A stretch of 64,000 nt of DNA, taken from assembly GCA_035772785.1 (NCBI GenBank), contig JAOCPU010000001.1, forward strand, positions 3,038,001 through 3,102,000, in the 5' to 3' direction. Positions 35,970 to 47,967 of the stretch are shown here, in pieces. Origin of the DNA: Phlebiopsis flavidoalba. Taxonomy: Eukaryota > Basidiomycota > Agaricomycetes > Polyporales > Phanerochaetaceae. The notes below the pieces were generated by a model. It had not been told where the DNA came from. It worked only from the letters and a program-made list of their open reading frames with translations, and made no database searches. How positions within the stretch are numbered: position 1 is the first letter of the stretch; each line of letters opens with the position of its first letter. Made by a program: the position numbers and the translations under genes.

Positions 35970-36869
35970 AGGGCTCTAGCAAATGGATACAACACAGTCT
36001 CAATCCGGACCAAGACTCGGTTTCTACATCGCTCGAGGGCTCCGACCTGACGAACCTATACGGGTCTATAGACTAAAACTGAAGTGAGCCTCGTACGCAG
36101 AATGGCTCAAATCGTCACTGTGGTATTTGTTGACCTGAACGCAAGTGTACATGGACTCAATCTCACGGTACCTGAGGATGCAAGGGCAAGGGTCATCAGA
36201 CAAAACCATGGGATGAGCGCAACGACACAGCTGTCTTCGCGGGATTCAAGCGTGGACGACCAGGTGCGTGTCGCGTTATGTCCGAAAGTATTGCGTGTGT
36301 ACTAAAGACCTTCTATCAGCTCATAATACATGTACCATTTACTCAGAATGTTCGCGTTCGATCAATTCTACTGAAAGTTGGTCAGTGTACGTTCCACTGT
36401 GGCTCCCAGTTCAGACTCATGTCGCACCAGGACGAGGCGACTTTACACCTCGACATCTCCGGATATACGCCAATCACACGACGATCGTCGACTTCGCCGA
36501 AGCAGAAGACGTCACACCCCAGCTGAATATTACTCTGCAGGAAGGCGAGGTAGGGCGTTACAGAGTACCCACTGCGCGCCGCTACCTTCGCGAACATACA
36601 TTCGCTCTCGCTCTATTTCGTAAGCTAACGAGCACTGTGTCTCACTATAGCTTTGCATGAACAATTTGTACAGAGTGAGGCTGTCGGGGGAGATACAGTG
36701 CGAGTTTACTACGTCGGGTTCAGGGGAGACAATAGAGCAGTGCAGAGGAAGGAGGGTAGTCAAAAGTTAGAGATACCAGCTGCCCAATGCCCCGGACGCA
36801 AAGATCATAGACAGAGTGGTCGAGAAGTCCGGGGCTCAAACAGACGACCGCACGCTGACACCTCGTTGA
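35970..36869 (+). CDS. PITH-domain protein (PITHD1/DUF1000 family)
   Basis: The PITH domain binds the 26S proteasome in thioredoxin-like TXNL1 and forms a small stand-alone protein (PITHD1) in most eukaryotes. Visible blocks in order: SLEGSDLTNLYGSID (about 36029), VHGLNLTVPEDAR (about 36148), KPWDERNDTAVFA, DSSVDDQ, LIIHVPFTQNVRVRSILLKV (about 36318), GRGDFTPRHLRIYANHTTIV, DFAEAEDVTPQLNITLQEGE (about 36494), SLALFR, SEAVGGDTVRVYYVGFRGDN, SQKLEIPAAQ and NAPDAKIIDRVVEKSGAQ, ending TGA 36867-36869. A first intron near 36082-36147 (GTGAGCC...AACGCAAG) fits the join of SID to VHGLN. One-base insertions shift the frame at least four times. Earlier 5' exons are probable but not identified. It converges on eRF1. 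Its link to the proteasome fits the ubiquitin-related neighbours, though it is widespread. Confidence 0.9.
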
Positions 36870-37341
36870 CTCGATACCTATAATGTCGGACTATGTTTGA
36901 TTACATCTCATCCGACATGCTCCATCTTGCTATGAATGTCAGAATAAGCACATAGCACTGCCTGAGCAGATTTATCAACACGAAATTGAGCGAACAGCAT
37001 CAGGGGGGGGGATCGAAAGCGACACAATGAGACTTAGTACAGTTGTTGATTCTGGCTACATCCTTGTTTTATCTGTGTGTGGCATTAGCATACAGCTGCG
37101 CAAACGAGGAACCTGAGATTGCAAACCATGAAAATCCGCCGATTTCGCGCCTATCCTAACCGACGCGAAACTCCGCTCGCTGAGTGCGCACACTTCTCAG
37201 CCTCACTACTTCTTTCACACAACGCAGCACCCTCTCGATCAACCCGAACCCGGGTCCTGCATATCACCTTCCCCTCGCCCCACCTGGCGTGCCCTTGCCA
37301 GGCAGGGCTCCATGACGGCTCCCAGCCACCGGCCACGTACG

Positions 37342-39188
37342 TCAGAGGTCCTCGTCGTCGCACTCCTCATTGAACGTCGTCTTCGTCTTTCACATCTGTT
37401 CAACGCCCTTTGCCTAGGTTCGTTTAAAGTCGCCCTATGTTAACGCAGGTTCAGTAGCGCCACCGACTACCACCCACGGAAAAAACCCCTCATTGACATA
37501 ACTGCGCGCCCTCCTGCGAGCACGATTGGTGACGAACACTCGATGCGTATGCGCGCCGAAAGACATCCTTTGTACTGCTCAGTGAACCCACTCCGAAGTA
37601 GCGGCCCCCTTCGAGGCGTCGGACGGGACTCTTTTGCTCCATCTCGCAGGTCCGGTTGACCTTGGATCCATGAATACTTCTCAGCGAGGTCCTTACTATA
37701 TCCCTAGTTCCTTGCTTTGCGTCCTACGCCACACGTGAGAACCGATCAATCTCCAACTACTGTAGTGGATTATGATTAACGAAATATACTCCTCGCGAAC
37801 ACCAGAAGCTTAGTAAATACCACCAGACAGCATTTGCCGGAGGCACGTATGCGAAGTCCCCCTGTCAAGGAGATATCAGCACACCCCCGTTCCCAGGACG
37901 ATGAGGGTATCTTCGACCGGCACGCACAGCTCGATGGACATTGAGGGGTGTTCTTGATACCACAAGCCAATACTTGCCGGTTCATCCGGACTAATCTCGT
38001 CGAAAATACTTCGGGATGAGCTTCGTTATCCTGAGACGAACATTGACGTTCGCACAGCGATTCCGGCGCGCGCTCAATTCAGTCCTATCACTTTATAATT
38101 AGATCCAGTCCAGACAGATGAAATTATTGCGCGTTTGAAACAACTAACCTGGTGAAGCCGTTCTCACACATCAGCTGACATCGGACGACTTTGAGGACCT
38201 TCGCTGCGGGAGACGATGGATCGAACATTGTCACTCAAACTGAGCTCGGTCTTTAGATCGGCTGGAACCGGAGGGAGGCACGAGTTCCCGTGACTGGTTA
38301 ACTTTCGTCGGTGCGTGATTGGAGTGTTCGTTACCAGCGATAGTTCTTCGCAACTTGAGCACGTAGTTGTGACTGCTTCTCGTCACGCCCACGACGAGCG
38401 AAACGCAGCGCGGAGCTGTGACCACCACAGGCCGTGCTTTTTCATGCAAGTCAACATGTGAACTTGTGGATGACCTCGCGAGAGTGTTGCCTGCGACAGT
38501 CACCGAAGAGAGTACCGTTACCGTTCCCATGACCGATGAAACCGAACGTGGAATCCGACTCAAGAAGCTCCTGTGAGCGCTTTCTGTGCTGAACTTGTTG
38601 TCACCACAAAGGGTAGAGGATCTGAAGGAGCGTCCTCTGATCAGTAGGATTCTGTAGATACGAGCATACGAGCATACGTGTTGATAGGCTTGTGCGGCCT
38701 CAAAGTCGAACGAGACTTTCGTTTTTCCTTGCCTTCATCCCGTTGAGGATCGTTCCGACGAAAAGCACGCAGCCCGTTGGGTGGGACACGTTGTACGAGC
38801 TTCAGGCAGTTGCTGAGTAGGATGATAATGGCGGCCCAAAAAAAAACGGAAAGACGGTTGACACGGGACTTGATGTTCGATGCAGTGCCGTACTCCTGCG
38901 TCAACATCGCAGAGACACACGAGAAAAAAAAAAAAATTGTGGTCCTAGGGGTAGGTGTCGGTCAAATCGGTAGGCGATCACGTAGAATCGGACACACCTT
39001 CGGGGGGGATAATCAAACTGATCATGGAAGTGCCTGCACCTAAACTATGCGATGAGCCTCTCACTTTGTTGGATCTCAGCACCTCCTCGCACTTACCCCC
39101 GTGCAGAATCGAGACTTTCTTGATGAGTTTCTTCACCCTTCCCACATCTGAATGTTCTGTTGCTTTGCTCCGCCGCATCTTGACTCAT
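37342..39188 (-). CDS. SUP45: Eukaryotic peptide chain release factor 1 (eRF1)
   Basis: eRF1 reads all three stop codons and triggers release of the peptide on the ribosome. On the minus strand ATG 39188 opens MSQDAAEQ, then QNIQMW and RVKKLI. An intron (GTAAGT...GTTTAG) is followed by GAGTSMISLIIPP, and a second by MLTQEYGTASNIKSRVNRLS with the NIKS stop-codon motif at 38877-38866. Next come VPPNG, VLFVGTILN, DEGKEK, HKPINTYA, FGFI...NGTLFG (about 38550), SREVIHKFT and the GGQ region (38426-38415). Read straight, that region gives GGHSSALRFAR with three extra bases. Then YFDEIS, VPVEDTLIVLG, FVTNRA and the acidic end FNEECDDEDL with TGA ending at 37342. Length fits a protein of about 435 residues. 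Being essential, it is most simply explained as functional DNA with consensus errors, unless another copy exists. Confidence 0.9.
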
Positions 39189-40149
39189 TTTTGAAAGCTC
39201 GGATGCGCTCCTTCAGCTAAAGTACAGATATAGGAGACACCAGAGGAAGGGGTAAAAGCGCAGATGCGCGGGGACTGAAGAGATCGGCTGTCGTGGAGCT
39301 CGTGAGCGGCTAGCAGCATCTCGAAACGATTTATTCAGCCAGATATTGGCGGCGCTACGCTTTTTCGGCAGCGTCTCGTGTTAGGACGCCAGAACAGCGT
39401 CACAGCTGCACGGCCGCGGTGGCGGTTGCCACGGATACTACTGTAACACTGTCACATGTCGCTGCAGAGGTGTGCGTCTGTCCAGTAACGGCTCAAGCAA
39501 TCGAGCTCAAGAGTCAAAACCTCCCCCCGCCAATTCACAAGTTTAATCGTATAGGCTCATTCAATAGGTCATATTGTGGCTTCAGTTGCATGAGTACTAA
39601 CTTGAATCAAGCCCTGGTCACTTGTGGATGATGAGAACGGGCAATTTGAATCTCGTGCACTCCTCTCGAAGTCTCGTATTTCTAATTATCCCCGAGCTGC
39701 TCTTGAGGAAACAAGAGACTCAAGATTAGGCGTATTCTAATCGCACACACCATTTTCATCACTCCGTAAAAGTCGCTAACTAGCACGTTGTGTCACCATT
39801 CGGATCATCCATCATAGTCATTGCAGGCCCGCCGCCTAGGCGGTGGAGACCGAAACATCCCCCCGAAGCAATTGCAAGTCATCAAGTTTTTTATCCGCTT
39901 TAAATAGTCTTAAAGCAAACTACAAAATCAGGATACTTCACAATACCACATGGGACAGGACCCGTCTGTTCTGAAGAGGCCAGCAAGTCTCATTACCGTC
40001 CGTCATAAAACTATCGCCCGCCCCTCGTACCGCATTTTTTTTTATCCTCGGTCAATTCAACAGTACCGGCCTTTCCGGGTCCACAATTTCTCTACATCAT
40101 TCCGAACGGCATACCATCTCCTGTTTCTTGTTCTTCACCTCGTTGTAAA
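39189..40149. other. Intergenic, no gene identified
   Basis: Upstream of eRF1 on its strand. Several short frames, none with recognisable sequence. A plus-strand frame beginning at 39950 runs into the next region but lacks protein-like features. Confidence 0.4.
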
Positions 40150-41060
40150 CGAGGAGAGCGCCTACCATTCGCCGAGCAACTTGTGTCCCTGCGCTCGGCC
40201 TGTTACCTTTCGCATTTGGGCCTCCGCCTTTTCTATCCCTCGCTATCAATTGCATTCTCAATGTCGCGATCCACTGTCCTTGTTGGTTACGATAGGATGT
40301 GCCTTGAAATTGCAAAAAACACCCCCTTGCGGTCGTTGTCCTTGTCCTCCACATATGCGAGGTTCTTGCCAGCATGCTTCAGCCCTCTGTTCGAGCATGC
40401 GCAGAAAACATGGCGCAGAACACAGTAGCATTGGGACTAGGCATAAGATGATAGTTCGGGTAATCTTTGTTGATCAAGTACAGTATGTCGCAGACGTAGC
40501 GTGGCAGGTGAGAATGAAGGGCCGCGGGGGGCATCCGAGTACTCGAAAGAGCTTGAGCGGTGAGTTGGTCGTCGCGGTACTAAACTTCCTCGTAGTCTCC
40601 GGGATCCTGGTATCATGGGATTGTCCTCAGCATGTCTCCTCTGGCCATGGACTAGGAGAGTAGGAAGGAAGACCCTTTGGACTCGGTTTAAGCGAAGAGG
40701 GGTTAACCTGCTGAGGGTGGGTGTGCCTGCTTGGGATAACGTTCTGGCGCGGCGCTGTGACTAAAGGGGATGTAACGGTGTCCATGGTGACGAAGAACCG
40801 CAGGATCAAAAATTCATGGGCTGGAATTTGTCTGTGAGTGCATTGCTCTGTCAGATCTTATGGGATGAAAACCAACCTAATGGACGACGTCGTTCTTCTT
40901 GTAGTGGATGGTTTGAATGAGACGCGTCTTGATGAATGCGTCCTCCTCTACCTACCAAATCGGCATGAGAGCGTCTTGACATGAATCCGAGACTTGTTTC
41001 TTAGTAGCGTCGGATACTGGGCGCAACAATGTAGTGTCCGCAACATTGCTTTCCGGCTGA
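40150..41060 (-). CDS. Unidentified coding fragments
   Basis: I do not recognise the product. On the minus strand, coherent protein-like blocks appear in several frames: QVSDSCQDALMPIW then VEEDAFIKTRLIQTIHYKKN (about 41000-40890) with an intron-like TAG|G between them, MDTVTSPLVTAPRQNVIPSR (from 40782), then LPRYVCDILYLINKDYPNYH (about 40510) followed by LMPSPNATVFCAMF, HAGKNLAYVEDKDNDRKG and VFFAISRHIL (about 40310). Balanced composition and charged or aromatic blocks make coding likely. It may be two genes, the second starting at 40782. No domain or catalytic motif can be named. Confidence 0.4.
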
Positions 41061-41966
41061 GGAAGATGGCGTAGCTAGAGGATGCTCTCAAAGGAAGAAC
41101 CTATAAGCGAGTTTCAATGCACATAGGGGTTTGCCATTTTTGAGGTAACATGGTTTCCCTTCTTTGCCCGTTACGCGGGCCACTAGACCCTTTGTGCGTA
41201 GTGCGCTTGCTCATGACTTCTGCCCTCGCAGCACGCAAGCTAATGTAAAAAAAAAGGGCGGCAGTGTTTACGATACAAAGCGCAAGGCTTGAACATGCGT
41301 GTTCCAAAGCATCACAACCCTTACCGTGCCTCTGCACCGCACAATCCTGATCATTTCCGCTCAATTCTTGGATACACCCTATGCGAGTATCGATCCTTGC
41401 CGAGTGAAGCCTTCGGACCAATAAGTAGCGCCAAGTAGGCTCCTTCAACGCACCGATCGACGTGGGCGCCCACCTCAGAACGGACTTCAATTCCTATTAT
41501 CTTAATGTACGAGATGTCGAACCGCCGACGCACAGCGACCCACTGTGAGCATTCAAAATTTTTAATCTACCCATCATGGTAGTCATGTATCGGCCCACTT
41601 CCTGTCTAATTTCAGGCGATAGACATCTCGGTTCTCAAGAGCCCGCGAACTTCGTTCTCACTGCCACAGTCTGGCATGCCGCATTCCTCATGTTGGGCAC
41701 GTTTTGCGAACTTAGATCCCTGCCCTGCCGCATCTGTGAGCTTATCAAACGCTATCGTGACCTGGGGCGCAAAGTGAACTCGCGCACGGGGCGCAGCTTC
41801 AGTGAAATGAGTAACTTCCATCTGGGAGCATCGCCTGTTTTCATTTGACGGTGGTTGATAATAGGGCTATGAATAGGCTGCCATCCCGATATAAGGGAGC
41901 GAGGATAAGCCGTAGCCTCTCAGCCGCCTTCCCTGGATACATACATACGCCCAAAGTCGAGCTACT
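41061..41966. other. Upstream region of E2 copy 2
   Basis: Minus-strand frames of 60 and 129 codons occupy 41101-41533. One contains AHVDRCVEGAYLALLIGPKA, which looks protein-like but is unidentified and may belong to the minus-strand fragments to its left. The promoter of the second E2 must lie at the right end. Confidence 0.35.
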
Positions 41967-42650
41967 ATGGCATTGAAACGTATTCAAAGGGTAACTGTGA
42001 CCAACCTCTTCGGATGCATACAGAGTTGTATCTCACATCTCTCTCTCTCTCTTCCAAAGGAGCTCATCGCAATTCGAAAGGACCCGCCTCCCTACTGCAC
42101 TGCGGGACCGGTAGATGAGGATCTCTTTCACTGGCGTGCCACCCTCCTCGGACCTGTGAGTAACCGTGCGTTTTTCTGCGAATGATATACAGATTTCTGA
42201 CTGAGGCCCTCTAGAAAGATACCGCTTATGTCGGCGGCATCTTTTACCTTGATGTTCAATTCCCTCAAAATTATCCAATGAGTCCACCAAGAGTCTGCTT
42301 CAAGACTCCAATAGCTCATATCGAAACATCGATTTTGATTCGGGTGGTATTTGTTTAGACACTCTAAGAGACCAATGGGACGCCGGCGTTGACCATTTCG
42401 AACGGTAGTGTCAATCCCTCTATCCAGCAATTTTACAACGCTCATCGCTTCACATAGTCCTCTTATCGATTGTGTCTTTGCTGACAGACGAAAGTGTCAC
42501 AAAGCATGCGATCTCGATGACACAACAGTAAGTCGCACGGAGCTCCTCGACTTGATTTTGTGCAGTAGAAAATTGACCATTTGGACACCTCAGGTTCGCC
42601 ATGTCGCCATCGAGCTAATGCATTTCGATTTACGGTGTGTTCCTAAAAAT
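41967..42650 (+). CDS. Ubiquitin-conjugating enzyme E2, copy 2 (UBC4/UBE2D-like)
   Basis: Exon 1 encodes MALKRIQR. Introns at 41991-42059, 42156-42214 and 42405-42457 have clean ends and the same positions as in copy 1. Exon 2: [20 protein letters not shown] then [12 protein letters not shown]. Exon 3: [49 protein letters not shown] with the catalytic Cys in ICLD (about 42336-42347), then TPALTIS after one extra G. Exon 4: [19 protein letters not shown] further intron (GTAAGTC...GTGCAG) may lead to the C-terminal helix near 42570-42640, which is hard to follow. The Cys and the HPN-like asparagine region are preserved, so this copy could be active. Exact E2 subtype cannot be fixed; UBC4/5 is closest by sequence. 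Confidence 0.92.
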
Positions 42651-43000
42651 ATGGCCTCGGGGCGGAGTGGCGGGTGCCTGGACACTACTAGCACTATCAT
42701 TGTCCTAGTGCTGATCAGCTACTCGGTGAAATGGATGCCCTATTTTTATCTCTTTGCTGAATATCTTTTGTAACTAGAACAAAAAAAAACATGCTTCTGG
42801 GCATTCTATAGAGTTTGATCCATGTTTTTAAAAACGATTGGCTTTGCGTGGTGCCTAAGCGTTGGTTCATACGGGGGGGGGGGGGGGGAAGTGGCTATAA
42901 CTCGCCCCCTTAGGTAGCTCTGAAGGGTTCGAGCGTGGAACTAGCAGAGCCCTCCTACTTAATTAATTTACGGCTAGCCTGACGCTACTCTATGGCCTCG
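42651..43000. other. Intergenic with a G-run
   Basis: Between the second E2 and minus-strand fragments. A run of about 16 G occupies 42872-42888, which would stall sequencing and could form a quadruplex. No gene. Confidence 0.5.
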
Positions 43001-44440
43001 GAGTCACGAAGTACACGAATTGATCCACAGGGCTCATACCAAACGGGCTCATAAACCCCATTCCCACTTTTCAGTGTCGTTGCGGTGGGGACTGACACCG
43101 CCACGGGGTGGTAATAGAGACCATTTGCTGAAATGTCGATCCCAAACTCTGTCCATGAAGTCCTGCATGACCGTAAAAAGGACAAAGGAAATCGAGGGAG
43201 GATGATGGTGGGAAACAAGCTGTACGGGCCTCAAGGTTTGGAAGTAGGGCCCAATGTGCGAGGCTCGTGTTGCCAGTCCTCCGGCATCACAGCAGTCGTT
43301 CAAGGAAGCGCGGCGGAAACTCGATCTGCCTGCAAATTATGTACGTCGACGACATTCGTGGGTTGGTTGGCTTCAAACGGGGTTGGAAGTGGCGCTTTCG
43401 AGATTGGTGTTGAGTAAAATAACATAACTTCAGCTCTTCATTTCCGTCATCATTTGCATTATATGGTGAACCACGCTTAAAAATGTAAGGTTTAGCGAGT
43501 AAGCAAGAGAAGGTCAAAAGAAATATGGGACAGACCGCGGGACATCATATTTGATTCCGGTGAAGGTTGGAAGCGATGGACCATGACCTTCCGTGGCTGC
43601 AGCTTTAGGATTGAAAATGCTGCATCGTGGAGACAACGGCCGCAAATTCAGAGTTTCGCAATGCGCACGACTCTCCGCAGCGGGGGCCAGGTGCGTCGCC
43701 GCGACGTCGGACGAGTTCGGGTGTCCAATGATAGGAGGCATCCACCAAACATACATCGTCAACGTTTAGGTACGTCGTCCCAGATATATCGACAAGGGTA
43801 GTAACCAAATTGCTGCCGGGGGGGGCACGAGAGCCAGCGAAGGTGCCAGCGGCACGTCCGAGAGCCATGATACGTTTTCGCACATCAGTATCATGAGCTG
43901 CGGGGAGCTACAGCGAGAAAGGATCAGCACTAGTAGCCAGCGCCCAGAGCAGCTCTCGAAACAATGTCCTGGACGGATGTAGATTGTGCAGAGGAAAAAG
44001 TGCACGTTCCGCACAAGGGTCCGCGGTAAGGTTGGGAAGAGCGATGCGAACGGGCGAAGTCCCTGTCGAGCGACCTTGCTGGCGAACTGACTTACAAACA
44101 CTTCAAGGCTGTGCAATAGTCTCAGAAGCGAATGCGAATTGGGCCGTCATGTGAGTGACGATGAAGCCAGGAAGGATCTAGGAGTTCCGTTTTTCGTGGT
44201 GGGTTCTTTGGGAGAACAAACAATGGCTTGCCTCACGTATGAGGCACCTCGACTGATCGCAGAGGTCAGAGATGGGGTTGGCCTGGGAGGAGGGTTGCTG
44301 TCGAGCAAGGTGCAGAGATCCCGTCCTCGTGGCGCGTACCTCTGACTGTGGATATGCGAATACTCGTGCCATAGAGTGGGACCTGGGCAGAGTAGTTGCC
44401 CATCGTCGCCGATATGACGGGAGCTGAAGGCAGCATATTA
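43001..44440 (-). CDS. Unidentified minus-strand coding fragments
   Basis: I cannot name the product. Minus-strand blocks from right to left: LPSAPVISATMGNYSAQVPL (about 44420), LEVFVSQFASKVARQGLRPF (about 44105), DVRKRIMALGRAAGTF (about 43885), NLVTTLVDISGTTYLNVDDV then CLVDASYHWTPELVRRRGD (about 43805-43700), RQIEFPPRFLERLL (about 43330), and near the left end NGLYYHPVAVSVPTA with VYEPVWYEPCGSIRVLRD and a stop near 42990. Blocks of balanced composition joined by stops suggest one intron-rich gene with indels. I see no catalytic signature. Confidence 0.38.
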
Positions 44441-46534
44441 CGGATTAGTCCCCGTCGTACCTAGTAGACACTATCCATGATCGCTGAATGCCTCCAATGC
44501 AATTTGATCCAGAAGCTCGCTTGCGTAATCGATGAGCAAACAGGTATCGTCGTCGACATCGCTAAACACACCCCGACAAGCTCGAGTTATGTACGAGTCA
44601 AAGAGGGAGTTTGCAGTCGCGGTTTCCAAACTCACGAATTTAAAGAAACCTGATTAACCCAGGTGTCCCGAAGTGTTGCTAACGAGTAATGGCAAGTAAT
44701 CAGTGTGTGTATGGCATGCTTCTCTCCTACAAGACGAGAGAATTATTGGGCCTGAACGTCCAGTTGCAGGGGCCCTTGAGGACAGTTCTTGGTGTGTTCC
44801 GGTTCCGAGTCGTCACTAGTTCAGTGCTGTAACGTGGGGACCCCGCCGCCATCTCGCTGGACTCGCTACCCTTGCCGCACTGCCGACCTGCGGACAGCAT
44901 GCCACGGTCCATCCCGGCCGGGGGGCTCCTCAACAGCAAAATTGTACTCTATGTCGACCCGCGTGCAGGGTCCTTAGAAGATTGAGGACAGAAACATGTG
45001 TGTGGCTGGTAGCTGACTAGTAGCTCACGTACTTGAGATGCTTATGATGGAATAACCCAGTATGGGTCAAGCCTCAGCATGAATTCTATCAATTCAGGCC
45101 GCGATATGTGTGTAGCAACAGTTGCGCAGTTTGGTCAGGGAGGGAGTGATTATAACTTACGCGTGTGCACATTTTTGTGTCTGAGTATCCCCTGACCTTG
45201 ATTCTGAAACCGTGGAATTTTACCCGTTTGTTTCGTATGGTTCAAAGACGTAAAATATATATGAGTGCCACTTGGATATGGGTCTTTGTTGGCCCGACCG
45301 TTCTAGAACTCGTGGGCTGCTCCCGTCTCGTGTCCACTGTACGCCTGCCACAGGGACGGAGACCAACAGCGCCAAGGTCAGAAAGCAACAGAATTTTGCA
45401 GCCCTCCCGCTATGCGCATATGGGGTAGACGCAAACTGCTTGCTGTGTAAACCGTGCCGACGTTCACGGGGACGAGCATGAAGGCGGTAATGCTATCCAC
45501 TGCGCAACTTAGCTAACTGTTCAATGCTAATTTATGTAACCAGTCATTATTGTGCACACTACTTGTACCAAACATTTCTTTATTGATCCTCCGGCTCGAC
45601 TATTCCTCGACCGAGTCGATATAGATACGACAAATGCCTCCCACTCGTCGTGGTGTCGTCACCACAGATACGTACCTCGCACTCGCGACCTCCCGGAGAG
45701 AGCGGGGCATAAGCACCCTTGCGTACTTTACTGCTCGAACTCCCGTATGACTGCTCTATGCTTGACAACTGTACCTTGAGTTCTTCAGGCTAGGGAGAAG
45801 CACGACGAGAGTTGTGCAAGGATTTCTTTCCAATCACCATCAGCGTTTCAAGCAAGCGTCCAGCGACAGTTCAATAGGGAAGAGTCGGGGACCAGTAGAA
45901 GTGGACCTTGTAAATGTTAACGGGTGTAGGGTGGAACGCCGTGGGGGGGGTCATGAAAGCGTGGGGGTTCATGCGCTCGTCCACGTTGGGGATCTCGTAG
46001 AAAATGGTACGGTGTATAACGTCCTCCGTGCACTTCCCTACTAGGGATTTTTTCTCCTCATGTCAAGCCACACTACATGCCAGAGTTAGCACAGAAGACC
46101 TAGAATGTGAGAGCAAGAGCACACCACAGTATGCAGGCCTCGTTTTGTGGGATGCTATTGTCATAGCGTTGTATCGAGACACGATTTGTGGACCGTAAGT
46201 TGCGGACAGAAGAATGCCATCCATCAATGGAGATGCAGCAGCCGAGAGGTCCGAGTCTCGTAGCGAGTATTGCTGCCACAGCGGTGCCGTGCGCGCATCT
46301 CGCGACGTTGGATCGATCATGATGTCCAATGAGACAAGGTAGCCACCAGCTAGATACGTGTCGTCAGCTCCCAAAGGTACACAGGGCGATAGTCTCTTGC
46401 TTTCTACTTCAACCGCGATGGCATTGCAATGTGCTGTTGAGGACTAGCGTGCGCGGGGGTGGTGCATCTAGAGACCCGACTATTAAACGTTTGTTGCACA
46501 GTAGACAATCCCGACCTGAGGCGCCGCGGCTGAG
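44441..46534. other. No gene identified
   Basis: Short frames on both strands. The plus strand at 44477-44560 reads MIAECLQCNLIQKLACVIDE then TGIVVDIAKH, which may be a short exon. Around 45552-45780 and 46063-46374 frames of 75-103 codons lack recognisable sequence. The right end may hold C-terminal exons of the F-box gene. Confidence 0.35.
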
Positions 46535-47097
46535 CTAGGTGCGCGCTAGTGCGGGTGGCCCCCCCCCCAAGTAGTTCCTGCACGGCTCGCGAAGCGGGTG
46601 CCTTTGAAGCGTAGAGGCATGCACGGAGAGGGATGTGCTTTGTAGCGGTCCGAGGCAGGCCTGGAGAAGAGCCGAGCGCACGGTTATTTGTGGGCCTGGC
46701 ATTTCCTGCGTAATTTCGAGGAAACCAACGAGTCGCCTGGGCCCCGCCAGCTTTGAAATCAGCGTATTGTGTGAGCGGTGAAACCAGAACGGTACTCCGT
46801 TCACATGGGCAAAGGGTAGAATAGCAGGTGTATCAAGTTCTCTCGATGGGGACCATGGAGGCGGGAGGGGGCAGTCTCGAGCAAGCTACAGAATCTTCGA
46901 TGTTGTGCCTCGGACGTTACATACACCACCTGCCAGAGGACAGGCCGACACAGTTGTGCCCATCGTCGATTCACGGAAATAAACGCGGCCATTATGCGTC
47001 TTTCTTCTATTTGACTGACTCCGGAATCGAAAGCTTCTTGCGCTATGTTGTCGAGGAGCTCGCTTGGTATTCGATGAGCGATTGGAATATCAGGCAT
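46535..47097 (-). CDS. F-box-like protein
   Basis: F-box proteins bind Skp1 and bring substrates to SCF ubiquitin ligases. The minus-strand frame from ATG 47097 starts MPDIPIAHRIPSELLDNIAQ, the usual IPxELLxxI opening. It continues with RRIMAAFISVNRRWAQLCRP and VLWQVVYV, matching the second and third F-box helices as seen in large agaricomycete F-box families. After LLFYPLPM the frame stops, and a second frame (46804-46535) continues in similar style with RLVGFLEIT. The leucine-rich C-terminal part usual in the family is not clear, so the 3' limit is uncertain. It lies in the same part of the window as two E2 genes and a RING gene. Confidence 0.75.
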
Positions 47098-47967
47098 GCT
47101 AGGATCGAATGCTACACAGAGTCAAGTCAAGAGGTGTACGGTTTTCTAAGGTAGAGCTCACTTGGTATTACACGGTGTTCTGGAGCTTGATACTGGGCCA
47201 GCAGCTCGCGATGTGGGCAGCACACAAAAGATGGAGAGATGGTTGGGCTGGCTATAATACCAAGGATAGCGCTATAGTTGTAAACCTACTAGCCAGCAGG
47301 TGATATTCGCCTCATTTTTTTTTTTTTTGTTATCTCCCGTGGGACCCCGGTCTGCTGGCGAAGACATTTTTCCCACACGCCGAGGCTCTCCCAAGACTAT
47401 ACGTCGCGTTCAAGACCCTTCAGTGTTGCGTGAACACAGGTGTAGTATGCGGCAATGCGGTCAAGAAAGAGATTTGAAGCGCACAAATGCGTTTTCCCTC
47501 TAGAGTCTCGGACTGATTTTTGGTACTTGATAAGGTAGGTCCAGTTCATATCGCGCGTACAGTCACGTGGCTCAGCGCCCCTCACACTAACATTCGCAGG
47601 GGGAGCTGCTTGCCAGCCACCTAGTGCGCGCAACTTCCGCATAAATCTGCTACTGGTCAACTTTTAGATGACGTTAAATCAAAAATTACTGGACAGTAGC
47701 GAAATTTCGAGATTGTGTTCGATAATTCGAGGGGTTGTGAATATCTCGCATTATGGCGCATTTTTGTGCGCATCAATGTGAGTATTAGTATTTGATCTGG
47801 TAATTGGATTAGTGGAACGCCCGTGATCCTTGTATCAGTACATTCTTCTTCTACTGCATGATACCTTGCCCATGACCTACCGCCATAATCCGCGCAGTAA
47901 TGTTATGGTCTATCCTGCAGAAAGCTGCAGGCATATGCATTAAACAGCATCGGGGACAATTGCAGCC
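47098..47967. other. Intergenic left of the LTR element
   Basis: Upstream of the F-box gene. A T-run lies at 47316-47329. A short plus-strand frame near 47155-47303 reads LTWYYTVFWSLILGQQLAMW, hydrophobic but unsupported by anything around it. No gene assigned. Confidence 0.4.

Noticed and set aside
39950..40663. Plus-strand open frame of 237 codons
   Set aside because: Composition is irregular, with many Cys, His and Pro, and the minus strand of the same interval gives more protein-like blocks.
41197..41310. Minus-strand MSKRTTHKGSSGPRNGQRRE as ribosomal protein eL43
   Set aside because: Only the first few basic residues are similar. The zinc-binding Cys pairs of eL43 do not follow.
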